A DNA stretch of 36,758 nucleotides. It comes from Bacteroides caecigallinarum. GTDB lineage: Bacteria; Bacteroidota; Bacteroidia; Bacteroidales; Bacteroidaceae. The position numbers and the translations under genes are program-made. The notes below the pieces were generated by a model. It was given only the letters and a program-made list of their open reading frames with translations, had not been told where the DNA came from and did no database searches. Position 1 is the stretch's first letter; each line of letters starts with the position of its first letter. The DNA is taken from contig NZ_JADYTF010000021.1 in assembly GCF_021530995.1 (NCBI RefSeq), forward strand, positions 1-36,758, written 5' to 3'. Of this stretch, positions 8,555 through 18,014 are shown piece after piece.

Positions 8555-8965
8555 TTATTTTTGTTCGTAGCCTTCATACAGAAAGAATATCTGTCCGTTT
8601 TTCTTTTCCACTGTGACCTTTCCTCCTTCCTTATTAAGATTGAAAGGAGTCATGATGTCCGTTTTGGCATCTACCACCATAAGTGCGTTTTCTTCTGCAA
8701 ATCTGTTTATCTGGAATGTGATGTCGGCATTATTCATCGTGCGTGCCATTATCAGACTGTCGTTGATGAATATGTTCAGCGAATCACCGGCAAATGATTT
8801 TGTCAGACAGATTTCGTAGATGTCTTTATAAGTATGTTCGCCGCCTGTTTTCTTTTGCGAACGGAAACCGAGATAGAGGAAGAGGCATACGATGAAGAAT
8901 ACTCCGAAAGCCAGGAGTCCGTTGCCTACCATAAACTGTTTGTTGCTTTCTATACTTTTACTCAT
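8555..8965 (-). CDS. Hypothetical one-pass membrane protein
   Basis: A 136-residue protein of unknown function. It has a short charged N-terminus, one hydrophobic segment (about residues 13-32, GNGLLAFGVFFIVCLFLYLGF) and then a soluble domain of about 100 residues, probably outside the inner membrane. No catalytic motif or lipobox is seen. The gene has a good -7 element upstream and a strong terminator downstream, which supports it as a real single-gene transcript. It is divergent from the GH2 gene and shares the control region with it. I do not recognise the family. Confidence 0.7.
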   Translation of the reverse strand: MSKSIESNKQFMVGNGLLAFGVFFIVCLFLYLGFRSQKKTGGEHTYKDIYEICLTKSFAGDSLNIFINDSLIMARTMNNADITFQINRFAEENALMVVDAKTDIMTPFNLNKEGGKVTVEKKNGQIFFLYEGYEQK

Positions 8966-8990
8966 TCTGTATTATATATGTTTATAACAA

Positions 8991-8998
8991 CAAAAGTA
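8991..8998 (-). promoter_or_regulatory. -7 element for the small membrane protein gene
   Basis: TACTTTTG on the minus strand fits TAnnTTTG and lies 26 bases before the start codon. No convincing TTTG at -33 is seen. The stretch 9000-9190 between this and the divergent GH2 promoter is AT-rich and holds nothing else that I can name. Confidence 0.5.
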
Positions 8999-9194
8999 GT
9001 AAAAAACTTGATAATTTAAGGTTTACAGTAAATTTTAATGCCGATAAATACGGATATGAATGTTATTCAACCTCCAGAAATCCTATTAAGAAAGCGTCTT
9101 TACATATTCCTATGCTAGAACTGAATTGGTTTACAATTCAACTTTGTTGCACTTGGCTGAATGGGAAAAAATGGAGAAGTTTCTTGTTAAATAA

Positions 9195-9226
9195 TTTAAT
9201 AGTCCGTTTTTTTATGTGTACATTTG
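9195..9226 (+). promoter_or_regulatory. Promoter of the GH2 gene
   Basis: TACATTTG (9219-9226) fits the -7 consensus, with TTTA at 9195-9198 twenty bases upstream. Transcription would start near 9233. This puts the open-frame ATG at 9216 outside the transcript and supports translation from 9276. Confidence 0.65.
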
Positions 9227-9275
9227 CAAAACCTTGAGAACAAATAATCAGTGGATTATAACAATTAAATATATT

Positions 9276-12200
9276 ATGAAAGCAAAAAATGAAACGAAAA
9301 AACTGACTCGTGTGCTTACTATGTGCGGACTGGCAACAGCAACAGTTGCTATGTCCTGGAGTTGCACGGGAGCTGGAGCGTCGACAGAATCTTTCGAGCG
9401 TTCTGATTACTACACTCGTGGCATTGGTCATTATCCCGGAAATCCTTCTGAGGATTTTTCTCCGGAATTGAAGCCGGATGATACATACCGTAATATAGCA
9501 TTGTTTCGCGCTGCATATCAGTCGTCAAGCCATGACTATAATCTTGTGGCACAGCTTGTGACCGATGGTGTTATCACTGATAAGGAACCACAGTATTTGG
9601 ATTTGATTACTCCAGATGGTAAAAAACCGCGCCGCGAGCGTGAGTGGATGATTGACCAGGGACCTTATTCACGTAATGTAACTGTTGGTGAGGATACTTA
9701 TTTCCAGTTTTCTCTGAATAATTACAGCAAGAAGGCCGATCAGATTTATATGCGTGGCTCAGTTGCATATAATGCGGATAAGGCAAATAAAGGTTATGAA
9801 ATCATTTGTCAGGGTTCAAACGACGGTAAGACTTGGGAAGAACTTGGCAAATCAAGCGGAAGCGGTCTGCCGGGAAAGGCTTCTTCATACAAAATGCACT
9901 CTGACCCTAACAAGCAGAGCGAAAAAGGTGATCTTCCTGTAAGAATTATCGATCAGACTGTCAGTCTTGATAAAACAGGTGATTACTCTTATTATCGTGT
10001 TTGCTTCAAAATGCCTGGTGCTGCATTCTGGACACTCATGGATATGAATTTCCTTTATCAGAATGATATTGTGGAAATGAAGCCTTCGCAGTTCTATAAC
10101 AGTGCATGGATGAGTGAGACAGACAAGCAGGAATGGATATATGTTGACTTGGGAAGTATTTCTTCATTTGACAAAGTGGTTTTGCACTGGGTAAACAAGG
10201 CTTCTAAAGGTAAAATCCAGACTTCAAACGATGCCAAGCAGTGGAAAGATGTGGCAGAGTTGCCTGGCGGTGAGTCTTTGACTGACGAAATAGCTGTTAA
10301 GGGTAATGCCCGCTATGTGAGAGTGTTGATGGAACAGCCTGCCAGCGAAGGCCATTACATCCTGAGCGAAATGGAAGTGATGGGTAAGGGCGGTTTGAAG
10401 GCTCAGCCTGTTGCCCGTCCTGCTGCGGCAAACGGTGAGATTGTTCTATCAGGCGGTAACTGGAAATTGCAGCGTGCATCCGAAGTGACTGCTAAAGGTG
10501 AGGAAATCTCTACAATCGGTTTTAACCCTCAGAATTGGATTGTGGCAACTGTTCCGGGAACTGTGTTGAGCAGTTATGTAAATGTAGGTGCCGTGCCTAA
10601 TCCGAATTATGCGGATAATCAGCTTTGTATTTCTGAATCATTCTTCTATTCTAATTTCTGGTATCGTGATGAGTTTGAAGTTCCTGCGGATTTCAAGAAA
10701 GAACGTGTGTTCCTGAACTTCGACGGTATCAACTGGAAGGCTAATGTTTATCTTAACGGAAAACAGGTTGGAAGAATCGAAGGTGCATTCATGCGTGGCA
10801 AGTTTGATGTAACTGACGCTATTGTTGCTGGCAAGAATGTTGTTGCTGTTGAGATTATAAAGAATAACCATATCGGCGCAATCAAGGAAAAGAACAAACA
10901 AAGTACGGACTTCAACGGTGGTATCCTTGGTGCGGATAATCCTACGTTCCATGCCACTATCGGTTGGGACTGGATTCCTACAATGCGCGGACGTAACATC
11001 GGTATCTGGAATGATGTGAAACTTACTACAACAGGTAAGGTTACTGTGGCTGACCCATTGGTGGAAACTGTATTGCCTCTGCCGGATACGACTTCTGCAA
11101 AACTTACAGCTGAGGTTATCGTCAAGAACCATGATGCTGCTGCAGTGAAAGGTATTCTTGAAGGTAAGATTGGTGATGTGGTGTTCAATCAGCCTGTTGA
11201 ATTGGCAGCAGGAGAGGAGAAGACTGTTGTGTTTGACGCTGACAAATTCGAACAGCTCAACATAAAGAATCCACGTTTGTGGTGGCCTAAGGGTTATGGT
11301 GCTCCTAATTTGTATGATGCGAACTTCACATTGAAGGTAGATGGTCAGGTTTCCGACTCTAAAGATTTCAAGGTTGGTCTGCGTCAGATGACATTCAACG
11401 AGGACAACAGAATACTTAATATGTATATCAACGGCCGCCGTTTCATCGGTCGTGGTGGCAACTGGGGATTCAGTGAGTCAAATCTGAACTATCGTGCGCG
11501 TGAATATGATGCAGCCGTAGCATATCATGCAGATATGAACTTTACAATCATGCGCAACTGGGTTGGTATGATTGGCGACGAAGAGTTGTATGAAGCTTGT
11601 GATAAGTATGGTATAATGATATGGCAGGACTTCTGGTTGGCAAACCCTGCAGACGGACCGGATCCATATTATCCTGAAATGTTCATAGCAAATGCTGAGG
11701 ACTATGTTCGCCGTATCCGCAGCCATGCTTCTATTGGTATTTATTGCGGACGTAACGAAGGTTTCCCACCTGAAACAATCGACAAGGCTTTGCGTCAGAT
11801 TGTGAAGGAAGAACATCCTGGGTTGCACTATATCTCAAGTTCTGCCGATGATGTAGTCAGCGGACACGGTCCGTACCGTATGCTTCCTGCCAAGACATAC
11901 TTTACTCTTGAAACAGGTAACGACAAGTTCCATAGTGAACGCGGTATGCCAAACGTACTGACTTACGAAGGATTCCAGCGTACATATTCTCCTGAAGGAA
12001 TGTGGCCTCAGTCTCACGAATGGGGTATGCACGACTATACATTGGAAGGAGCCCAGGGAGCAACTTCATTCAATGAAATCATTGCCAAAGGTTATGGCGA
12101 AGCCCAGAATGCAAAAGAATTTACTGAAAAAGCTCAGTGGGTCAACTATGACGGTCACCGCAGTTTGTTTGAGTCACGCAGCAAGAACCGTATGGGTCTG

Positions 12201-12896
12201 TTGATGTGGATGAGCCACTCTTGCTGGCCTTCAATGGTATGGCAGACTTATGACTATTACTTCGAGCCGACAGCTGCTTATTTCGCAATCAAGAAAGCTT
12301 CCGAGCCATTGCATATCCAGTGGAATCCGGCTACTGACGAAGTGGAAGTGGTCAACTATAGTGCAGGCTCTCACAAGGGACTTACTGCTAAAGTTCAGGT
12401 GTTGAACATGGATGCCACTGTTGCTTGGGAAAAAGAAGTGAATGTTGACAGCAATGAAGACACAACAAACAAGTGCATCAAACTTGAATTCCCTCAGAAT
12501 ATCTCTAAAGTTCACTTCATCAAGATGTGGCTTATCGAGAACGGCAAAGTTATTTCTGATAACTTCTATCACAGAAGTCTGGAAGAAAACAACTATCAGG
12601 ATTTGAACAAGCTTGAGAAAGTCCGGCTTGCTTCAAATGTAACTTCCGCTAAGGGTGAAGATGGAAACTGGACAGCTACAGTTGTTGTTGAGAATACAAC
12701 AAAGACTCCGGCTCTTATGATCCGTTTGAATGTTGTAGGCGACAATGATGGCGACCAGTTCTTGCCAATATTCTATTCTGACAACTATTTTGCATTGCTT
12801 CCGGGCGAGAAGAAAGAAGTCAGCATAAGATGGAAAGATGTTGATACACGTGGTAATGCTCCTGTTGTTAAGATTACAGGTTTCAATGTGGAGTAA
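9276..12896 (+). CDS. Glycoside hydrolase family 2 lipoprotein with discoidin domains
   Basis: A 1206-residue secreted enzyme. The N-terminus is a signal peptide ending at a probable lipidated Cys30 (AMSWSC), though the lipobox is atypical. Two F5/8 type C (discoidin)-like regions occupy about 60-370, followed by the GH2 sugar-binding domain (385-590), an immunoglobulin-like domain (590-705), the TIM barrel (710-1010) and a C-terminal beta domain. The acid/base Glu828 lies in CGRNEG and the likely nucleophile Glu888 in FHSERGMPN. The barrel resembles the exo-beta-D-glucosaminidase/beta-mannosidase branch, so substrate could be glucosamine- or mannose-containing glycans. No SusC/SusD or regulator is adjacent. 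The start at 9276 follows from the promoter and from the signal peptide. Confidence 0.88.
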   Translation: MKAKNETKKLTRVLTMCGLATATVAMSWSCTGAGASTESFERSDYYTRGIGHYPGNPSEDFSPELKPDDTYRNIALFRAAYQSSSHDYNLVAQLVTDGVITDKEPQYLDLITPDGKKPRREREWMIDQGPYSRNVTVGEDTYFQFSLNNYSKKADQIYMRGSVAYNADKANKGYEIICQGSNDGKTWEELGKSSGSGLPGKASSYKMHSDPNKQSEKGDLPVRIIDQTVSLDKTGDYSYYRVCFKMPGAAFWTLMDMNFLYQNDIVEMKPSQFYNSAWMSETDKQEWIYVDLGSISSFDKVVLHWVNKASKGKIQTSNDAKQWKDVAELPGGESLTDEIAVKGNARYVRVLMEQPASEGHYILSEMEVMGKGGLKAQPVARPAAANGEIVLSGGNWKLQRASEVTAKGEEISTIGFNPQNWIVATVPGTVLSSYVNVGAVPNPNYADNQLCISESFFYSNFWYRDEFEVPADFKKERVFLNFDGINWKANVYLNGKQVGRIEGAFMRGKFDVTDAIVAGKNVVAVEIIKNNHIGAIKEKNKQSTDFNGGILGADNPTFHATIGWDWIPTMRGRNIGIWNDVKLTTTGKVTVADPLVETVLPLPDTTSAKLTAEVIVKNHDAAAVKGILEGKIGDVVFNQPVELAAGEEKTVVFDADKFEQLNIKNPRLWWPKGYGAPNLYDANFTLKVDGQVSDSKDFKVGLRQMTFNEDNRILNMYINGRRFIGRGGNWGFSESNLNYRAREYDAAVAYHADMNFTIMRNWVGMIGDEELYEACDKYGIMIWQDFWLANPADGPDPYYPEMFIANAEDYVRRIRSHASIGIYCGRNEGFPPETIDKALRQIVKEEHPGLHYISSSADDVVSGHGPYRMLPAKTYFTLETGNDKFHSERGMPNVLTYEGFQRTYSPEGMWPQSHEWGMHDYTLEGAQGATSFNEIIAKGYGEAQNAKEFTEKAQWVNYDGHRSLFESRSKNRMGLLMWMSHSCWPSMVWQTYDYYFEPTAAYFAIKKASEPLHIQWNPATDEVEVVNYSAGSHKGLTAKVQVLNMDATVAWEKEVNVDSNEDTTNKCIKLEFPQNISKVHFIKMWLIENGKVISDNFYHRSLEENNYQDLNKLEKVRLASNVTSAKGEDGNWTATVVVENTTKTPALMIRLNVVGDNDGDQFLPIFYSDNYFALLPGEKKEVSIRWKDVDTRGNAPVVKITGFNVE

Positions 12897-12919
12897 GATT
12901 TTCACTTATCATTAAATTT

Positions 12920-12963
12920 AAACGGCATTTAAATGGTGTTTAAACACTGTTTAAATGCCGTTT
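12920..12963. terminator. Bidirectional terminator, near-perfect palindrome
   Basis: Outer arms 12920-12933 and 12950-12963 pair over 14 bp. The inner 12 bases (GTGTTTAAACAC) are self-complementary and two G-T pairs join the parts. It separates two convergent genes (GH2 and the gene at 12988) and has A/T tracts on both sides, so it can serve both strands. Confidence 0.75.
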
Positions 12964-12987
12964 CATATAACTAAATGAAGGTGCTGA

Positions 12988-13803
12988 TCAATTCATCATC
13001 GAGGGATTGTTAATCCATATCGGGATGACCTCTTTGCTCTCCGGGCGGTTGATGCCAATCAGCTTCCGGAATAGAGGAGAAATCTTGTACTGCTCAAGTA
13101 TATATTTTTTCTGTTCTTTATCATAGTGTGAACGAATCATTTCCACAAACCCCATCCAATTGAAGAAGCGTTCCATAATACGTATATTAAAACATGAAAC
13201 GGCCGAATTGAAATATAGGGAATCAGACGTTTCGTAGAAAAATGCAAAGTCCGCCTCCACCTCAGCATACTTGGCGGCATAAAACTCTACACTACGAAAT
13301 TCGTTGCCATAAGTATCAAGCAGAACTGCAACGTGGTTAAGGGCATTATTAAATGACGTAAATTCGCATGAATCCATAAGTGATGTATTAGCCATTTCCT
13401 GAGTGTAATAGAACAGATAATGAGCCAGGCGTTTTGGATGACCTTTCATCTCCTTTCCCAACCGGGTAAGCCTAAGTGTACCTTTATACTTACGGAAAAG
13501 ATTGGCATATTTAAGATAATCCCAGATTATAGCCATCTGTGGAATGGCAGATAGTGTCATTTTCTTCCTTGGAAAATTTTCCCAATAATAGTCTTTCGGC
13601 CCAAGAGGATAAAGCTCTTCTATAACAGCTATTGTAGGATTTCCCACTTTGGTGAGAGGAAGCCCATCGGCAGCCATATCAAGCATACGGTAAATCAGAT
13701 TGACGAGTGGCATCTCAAGATACACGTTTTCATCTGCAAAATCCTTTAGATATGCAGTATCTTCATCTTTTGTCCAAAAGTGGTCGGATATATAATCGTT
13801 CAT
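12988..13803 (-). CDS. Hypothetical protein with probable winged-helix segments
   Basis: A 271-residue protein that I do not recognise. It is acidic at the N-terminus, soluble, and rich in aromatic residues. The segment at about 45-70 (DGLPLTKVGNPTIAVIEELYPLG) and LRLTRLGKEMKG at about 111-122 have the look of winged-helix units such as those following pRiA4b Orf3-type domains, but this is a weak impression. No signal peptide, membrane segment or catalytic motif is seen. It ends at a bidirectional terminator and starts about 140 bases after the stop of the DUF234-type ATPase gene on the same strand. It could be a partner of that gene or a separate cargo gene at the island edge. Confidence 0.6.
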   Translation of the reverse strand: MNDYISDHFWTKDEDTAYLKDFADENVYLEMPLVNLIYRMLDMAADGLPLTKVGNPTIAVIEELYPLGPKDYYWENFPRKKMTLSAIPQMAIIWDYLKYANLFRKYKGTLRLTRLGKEMKGHPKRLAHYLFYYTQEMANTSLMDSCEFTSFNNALNHVAVLLDTYGNEFRSVEFYAAKYAEVEADFAFFYETSDSLYFNSAVSCFNIRIMERFFNWMGFVEMIRSHYDKEQKKYILEQYKISPLFRKLIGINRPESKEVIPIWINNPSMMN

Positions 13804-13945
13804 AATTAGGTTCTGTTCAGTGATGATAGTTAAAATCAGTAAGGCTATTTTGTCTATTCATTAACCGCTAATATTGCGATAAATATTAAAAGCTGTGTAT
13901 ACTTATGCACAAAATATGGTATTTATTATAAAGTGTGGTGCGTTA

Positions 13946-15340
13946 TTAAGCCTGTATAATATCTGTCGGGTATATAATCCGTGCAGTATTCTTGTTGCGT
14001 GGCTCGTTTTTCAGGAAAAGCATTACATGAATACTTTGTCCCTTTTTGATAAAAGGCAGGTATTTTATCTTTGCTTCAAGTGAATTTACAAGCCTTTTCG
14101 CATCTTCTACGGTAGTCCATTTGCATTCTCCTATGAGGATATGCTTCATGTCGATTGATTCGGCCACCACGTCAAGTTCAATCATTTCTCCTTCCTTGCT
14201 TTCTTCTGTAAAGATTTTTCCCCACCACCGTGTAGCCATATTGTATGCTATGCCGTCAATGAGGTTGCCGCTCACAAATTGGCGACAAAGATGCTCCCAG
14301 CATTCGCCTACATATCCGGGAAATTGCGCTTTTATGATGGATAGAACTGTTTCTGTCCTTCCCAGTTCCAAAATAGATTTATATGGCGACACAAACCTGT
14401 AATTGAATTCCAGCAGGCTGTCATTGATACGGTATAGCCCTTTCTTGCTTTTCTTCTCGTCCTCGCCAAAAGGCACTTCACGGCGTATATACCCCAATTC
14501 CCTCAGTTTACCTAATGGCTCTGTTATCTGGGTGGCATCCTTGCCTGCCCGTCCGGCTATTTCTGACAGGCGGTTAGCTCCGTTGCCGATGATAGAGAGC
14601 AGCGTAGATGCCTGTACGGTATCACGCATATCATCCCTTAACAGACGTATCGGTTCGTCTGCTAAGAAACCTTTGTTATCCAAAAGCAGTTTTTTGATGG
14701 CTGTTTCATTGTCCTTGTAGTCGGCTCTTAGCTCCCAATATCGGGGGATTCCTCCCCATACTGCATATTCTTCTATCGCCTGCTTGCTGTCACAGCTCAG
14801 TGCTTGCCCTATGTATTGTACGGGTATGGGTGTTAGGCGTATGATTTCATCCGCCAGTCCGTAAAGAGGTTCTTTCTTGTCAAGTATATAGCCCTGCATC
14901 AGCTGTTGTGACGAACCACATATAATAAGGTTGAACTTCAGGCATTTCTCGTTAAGCAGCTTTTGTATAACGGATGGCAGAGAAGGACAGCTTTTTACAA
15001 GATACGGAAATTCATCAAGGCAGACTGTGCTATTTTCCGCTGTATGACGGTTCAAGGCACGCAATAGAGTTTCCCAGTCAGGATATGTAACCTTGTCAAA
15101 GTCCTCAATGCCTCCCATTGCAGCTGTTTTTGCAAATAGCATACGCTGGTTTGCCTCATTGGTCTGGTCACTTAAAAAATAAATATCTTTCCGATTCCAG
15201 TCCATGATTTCCATAATAAGTTTAGACTTGCCTATTCTTCTGCGTCCATAAATGACAATGAACTGTGGCTTTTCTCTTTTTAAGGCTTCTTCCACTCTTT
15301 CCAGATACTCCTTTCTGTCTATAAACTTTTTAAATTCCAT
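13946..15340 (-). CDS. STAND/AAA ATPase with C-terminal DUF234-type nuclease-like domain
   Basis: A 464-residue protein. Walker A is GRRRIGKS at 32-39 and Walker B is VCLDEFPYL at about 106-114, with a sensor-like ICGSSQQLM at about 140-148, the typical order of the archaeal-type ATPase_2 (MNS) STAND family. A winged helix follows (about 245-300). The C-terminal part has ELDVVAES followed by LIGECKWT (about 385-408), which matches the D...ExK pattern of a PD-(D/E)XK fold, as in DUF234 proteins. Such proteins are common, multi-copy and poorly understood; toxin, defence or mobile-element roles have been suggested for relatives. It has its own AT-rich 105-base upstream region and is not overlapped with the R-M-like operon. 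Confidence 0.82.
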   Translation of the reverse strand: MEFKKFIDRKEYLERVEEALKREKPQFIVIYGRRRIGKSKLIMEIMDWNRKDIYFLSDQTNEANQRMLFAKTAAMGGIEDFDKVTYPDWETLLRALNRHTAENSTVCLDEFPYLVKSCPSLPSVIQKLLNEKCLKFNLIICGSSQQLMQGYILDKKEPLYGLADEIIRLTPIPVQYIGQALSCDSKQAIEEYAVWGGIPRYWELRADYKDNETAIKKLLLDNKGFLADEPIRLLRDDMRDTVQASTLLSIIGNGANRLSEIAGRAGKDATQITEPLGKLRELGYIRREVPFGEDEKKSKKGLYRINDSLLEFNYRFVSPYKSILELGRTETVLSIIKAQFPGYVGECWEHLCRQFVSGNLIDGIAYNMATRWWGKIFTEESKEGEMIELDVVAESIDMKHILIGECKWTTVEDAKRLVNSLEAKIKYLPFIKKGQSIHVMLFLKNEPRNKNTARIIYPTDIIQA

Positions 15341-15445
15341 ATTACTTTAAATATATCTTTCACGAAGATAATCTTTCTGAGAGATAATTCAAAAAGATAT
15401 AGGATTTATTTTATGCTAATTCGAGTTTTGCAGGTTATGAGAGAC

Positions 15446-18010
15446 TTAATCTACGGAAAGCATTGATGACTGCTGATTGTAAAACAGCTTTTCGTATTGC
15501 GTTTTCCTTATAGTAGTGTCCCATCCGCCTACTTCGTCGTCAGTATGTCTGTTTATCCCCGTATATGTCAGGCTGGTATCTTCATAACGCTTGAATTTGA
15601 ATATGGCATCATTCATGAGCGGAGCATTGAATACACCGAGCGTGCATAACATATTGAAGTCCTCCACACTAAGTCCTGTAACCTTTTTGAACAGTCCCGG
15701 CTCCAATTGCGTGATGACATCTTTCAGACACCTTTCACGATAGTCCGTCAGATACATAAACACGGGAATGCGTGTAGCAAACTTGATAAGTTTCTCCTGA
15801 ATCTGTTTGCGCTTGCTTTTTATTTCTTTCTCCTCGTCAGAGAGTTCCTTTTTCTCTTTCTGTGTAGGATTAGGGTTATCCTTCTTGGCTTTTTTTACAG
15901 CGTCCGACTTGTTTATAATTGTAGTAAGGTCGTTGTTCAGATTTCTGAATCCTTCGATATTCATCAAGGCCTTCATTGCTTCCGGACTGTCAAGCAGACG
16001 TTTCAGCGTGTCATTATCCACATTTACAAGCAGTGCTGATTCCCATCTTTTAGCAAGCAAGGTGGCAGATGTTCCGGCAAGGGCAATGTCGAGAATGTCC
16101 TGAGCGTTCACCTCTTTCATGCTGCTGCCATCGTATGCCAGTACCGGCAGAAACTTTATAAACTCTCCAACTTTGGCTTCCGGATTCGATTCGTTGATGT
16201 CCAGTCGGCAACTGTAGTCTGAGATTTGGCGTAAAGCCCTGTCAAGAGCAAAATCGAAAACATAGCACTCTTTCTTCATTATGGTCTTGTCGCCAGTTTC
16301 GTTTCTTACTTCCCATGGACTTTGCACTCTGAATGCTGCCTGAAAATAAGTTTCCGGGCTTTTCAGATTGCGTAGCATGAATATTCCTGTCCACGGTTTT
16401 ACGGTAACGCCCGTAGTCAATTTTCCACACGTCAGTGTTATTGTCTTGGTCTTAAGAGGGTTGCCCATACATGCCTGTACCGGATATAGCGCATCCAGTC
16501 CGATACCTGCCCCTGTTCCGGCGCATACAATAACATTATAGTCGTGGTAAAATCTGTTTTGCCTTTGCTTCAGCAGATTTGCCATTGCGAAACATGAAGC
16601 GACATTGGGCAGGAACCAAAGAGTGTGGGACAACAAACCGAGCAACCGTGCATCGCTGAACGGCATCGGAGGGCGCTTGTCCTGACCGAGTTTCAAGTCG
16701 TCTATACTTGCAGGCAGATATGCTCCCCTAATCAAATCCAGCCATTTCTGCACCTCATTTTCGTATTTGAACCTGGCAGAATCCCCTTTGCCTTCGGCTG
16801 CAAAAAACAGATTCAGGTCGAATTCGTCGAACTCTCCCTGTCTTGCCACATCCTGTATCTGGTCCGGCATACGGTAAGTGAGCATCACCATTCTTGGCAA
16901 TGAAAGATATGGATTGTCCGCTCCCTTCCAGTTGGCTTTGGCACGCTGTTCGTCAGAATAAGTCCAGTTGAATATCTGTTCTTCTATAAACTCGCCATTG
17001 TTTATTGCCCTGAAAGGTGTTCCGGATAGAAACAGATAATATTTCGTAGATATAGGCAGCCATGTTTCGTTTATGGCATTGCTAGCCTCGTCTTTCTGGT
17101 ATTTTTCGGCATCGAAATCCACTTCATTTTCTTCATCCTCCTTTTCAAACAGTTCCTTTGCACGTTCCTTCCATGCTCCGAAGTGATACTCGTCGAATAT
17201 CACCAAATCCCAAAGTGTGGCATGTATAAACTCGTTTTTTGTCTTTATGCCTCCACTTTCATTTGTGCCAAGCAAGTCCTGAAAAGAACCGAACACCACT
17301 ATAGGCTTCGACTTGTCTGCCCTGCTGAATTCCTGGTCAATGTTCAGATTGTTGTTTCTTGCATCTTTGTTTGATATGAACTGCCATCCCTCAAAGTCGA
17401 TATGCGACACAAGGTCTTCACGCCACGCAGATTCTACAGCCGGTTTGAAAGTCAGGACCAATATACGCGACAGATTCATCTTTTTGGCCAGCTGATAGCT
17501 TGCAAAAGTCTTACCGAAACGCATCTTCGCATTCCAAAGAAACTTAGGTATTCGGTTGGGTTCTTCCTTTACAGCCTGTTCAAAATAAGACTTGGTCTGT
17601 TTCACGGCACGGAACTGTTCCGGACGCATACCGAAGCTCTGAGTCCTGTTCTCTACGTTTTCCAAACCTGTACGCAACGAAAGAATGGCCGCTTTTACGT
17701 CTTCCATTGAGCAATCGAACCATTCGTCTGTTTTGTCAAGAGGATTGAGGCGGTGGAAGCCTTTACGTTCGAGAAGTTTGTGTACGTTCTTGTCGGTGAA
17801 GCAGGAGCCGTCATTAGTCATAGCAGATTCAGTCAGAACGATTTCGTATCTGATTTTGCTTGTGTGGAGTTGTTCGTCTATGCGTTCCTTTGCTGTTCGG
17901 TCTGTGTAACCAACTTTCAGATAACCTTTGTGTGAATCTACACCTAACAGCTTGTAGGCGTAGATAGTTGGGGTTACGGTAGGGCGTTGAGGGAAGAAGT
18001 TCTGTTCCAT
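15446..18010 (-). CDS. GIY-YIG (T5orf172-like) plus superfamily 2 helicase protein
   Basis: An 854-residue protein, probably the restriction/translocase part of the operon. Residues 12-110 fit a T5orf172/MUG113 GIY-YIG nuclease: IYAYKL at 16-21, LKVGYT at 31-36, Arg43, and Glu96 in DEWF. A superfamily 2 ATPase follows, with a Walker A variant AKMRFGKT (161-168), the DEYH box (273-276) and LSGTPF (328-333). A later QAAFRVQSPW at roughly 560 is the likely motif VI. The region near 680-720 is highly charged and lysine-rich. The gene starts four bases after the methyltransferase stop. The combination resembles type III-like or type IIG-associated R subunits with the nuclease moved to the N-terminus. 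Specificity and cleavage are not predictable from sequence. Confidence 0.83.
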   Translation of the reverse strand: MEQNFFPQRPTVTPTIYAYKLLGVDSHKGYLKVGYTDRTAKERIDEQLHTSKIRYEIVLTESAMTNDGSCFTDKNVHKLLERKGFHRLNPLDKTDEWFDCSMEDVKAAILSLRTGLENVENRTQSFGMRPEQFRAVKQTKSYFEQAVKEEPNRIPKFLWNAKMRFGKTFASYQLAKKMNLSRILVLTFKPAVESAWREDLVSHIDFEGWQFISNKDARNNNLNIDQEFSRADKSKPIVVFGSFQDLLGTNESGGIKTKNEFIHATLWDLVIFDEYHFGAWKERAKELFEKEDEENEVDFDAEKYQKDEASNAINETWLPISTKYYLFLSGTPFRAINNGEFIEEQIFNWTYSDEQRAKANWKGADNPYLSLPRMVMLTYRMPDQIQDVARQGEFDEFDLNLFFAAEGKGDSARFKYENEVQKWLDLIRGAYLPASIDDLKLGQDKRPPMPFSDARLLGLLSHTLWFLPNVASCFAMANLLKQRQNRFYHDYNVIVCAGTGAGIGLDALYPVQACMGNPLKTKTITLTCGKLTTGVTVKPWTGIFMLRNLKSPETYFQAAFRVQSPWEVRNETGDKTIMKKECYVFDFALDRALRQISDYSCRLDINESNPEAKVGEFIKFLPVLAYDGSSMKEVNAQDILDIALAGTSATLLAKRWESALLVNVDNDTLKRLLDSPEAMKALMNIEGFRNLNNDLTTIINKSDAVKKAKKDNPNPTQKEKKELSDEEKEIKSKRKQIQEKLIKFATRIPVFMYLTDYRERCLKDVITQLEPGLFKKVTGLSVEDFNMLCTLGVFNAPLMNDAIFKFKRYEDTSLTYTGINRHTDDEVGGWDTTIRKTQYEKLFYNQQSSMLSVD

Positions 18011-18014
18011 AGTG

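Noticed and set aside
8318-8797. 159-codon hydrophobic plus-strand open frame
   Set aside because: It spans a terminator and is antisense to two genes; its hydrophobicity follows from reading A/T-rich DNA backwards.
9216-9275. Upstream start for the GH2 protein giving 1226 residues
   Set aside because: The promoter -7 element overlaps this ATG, and the added 20 residues put a non-signal sequence before a good signal peptide.
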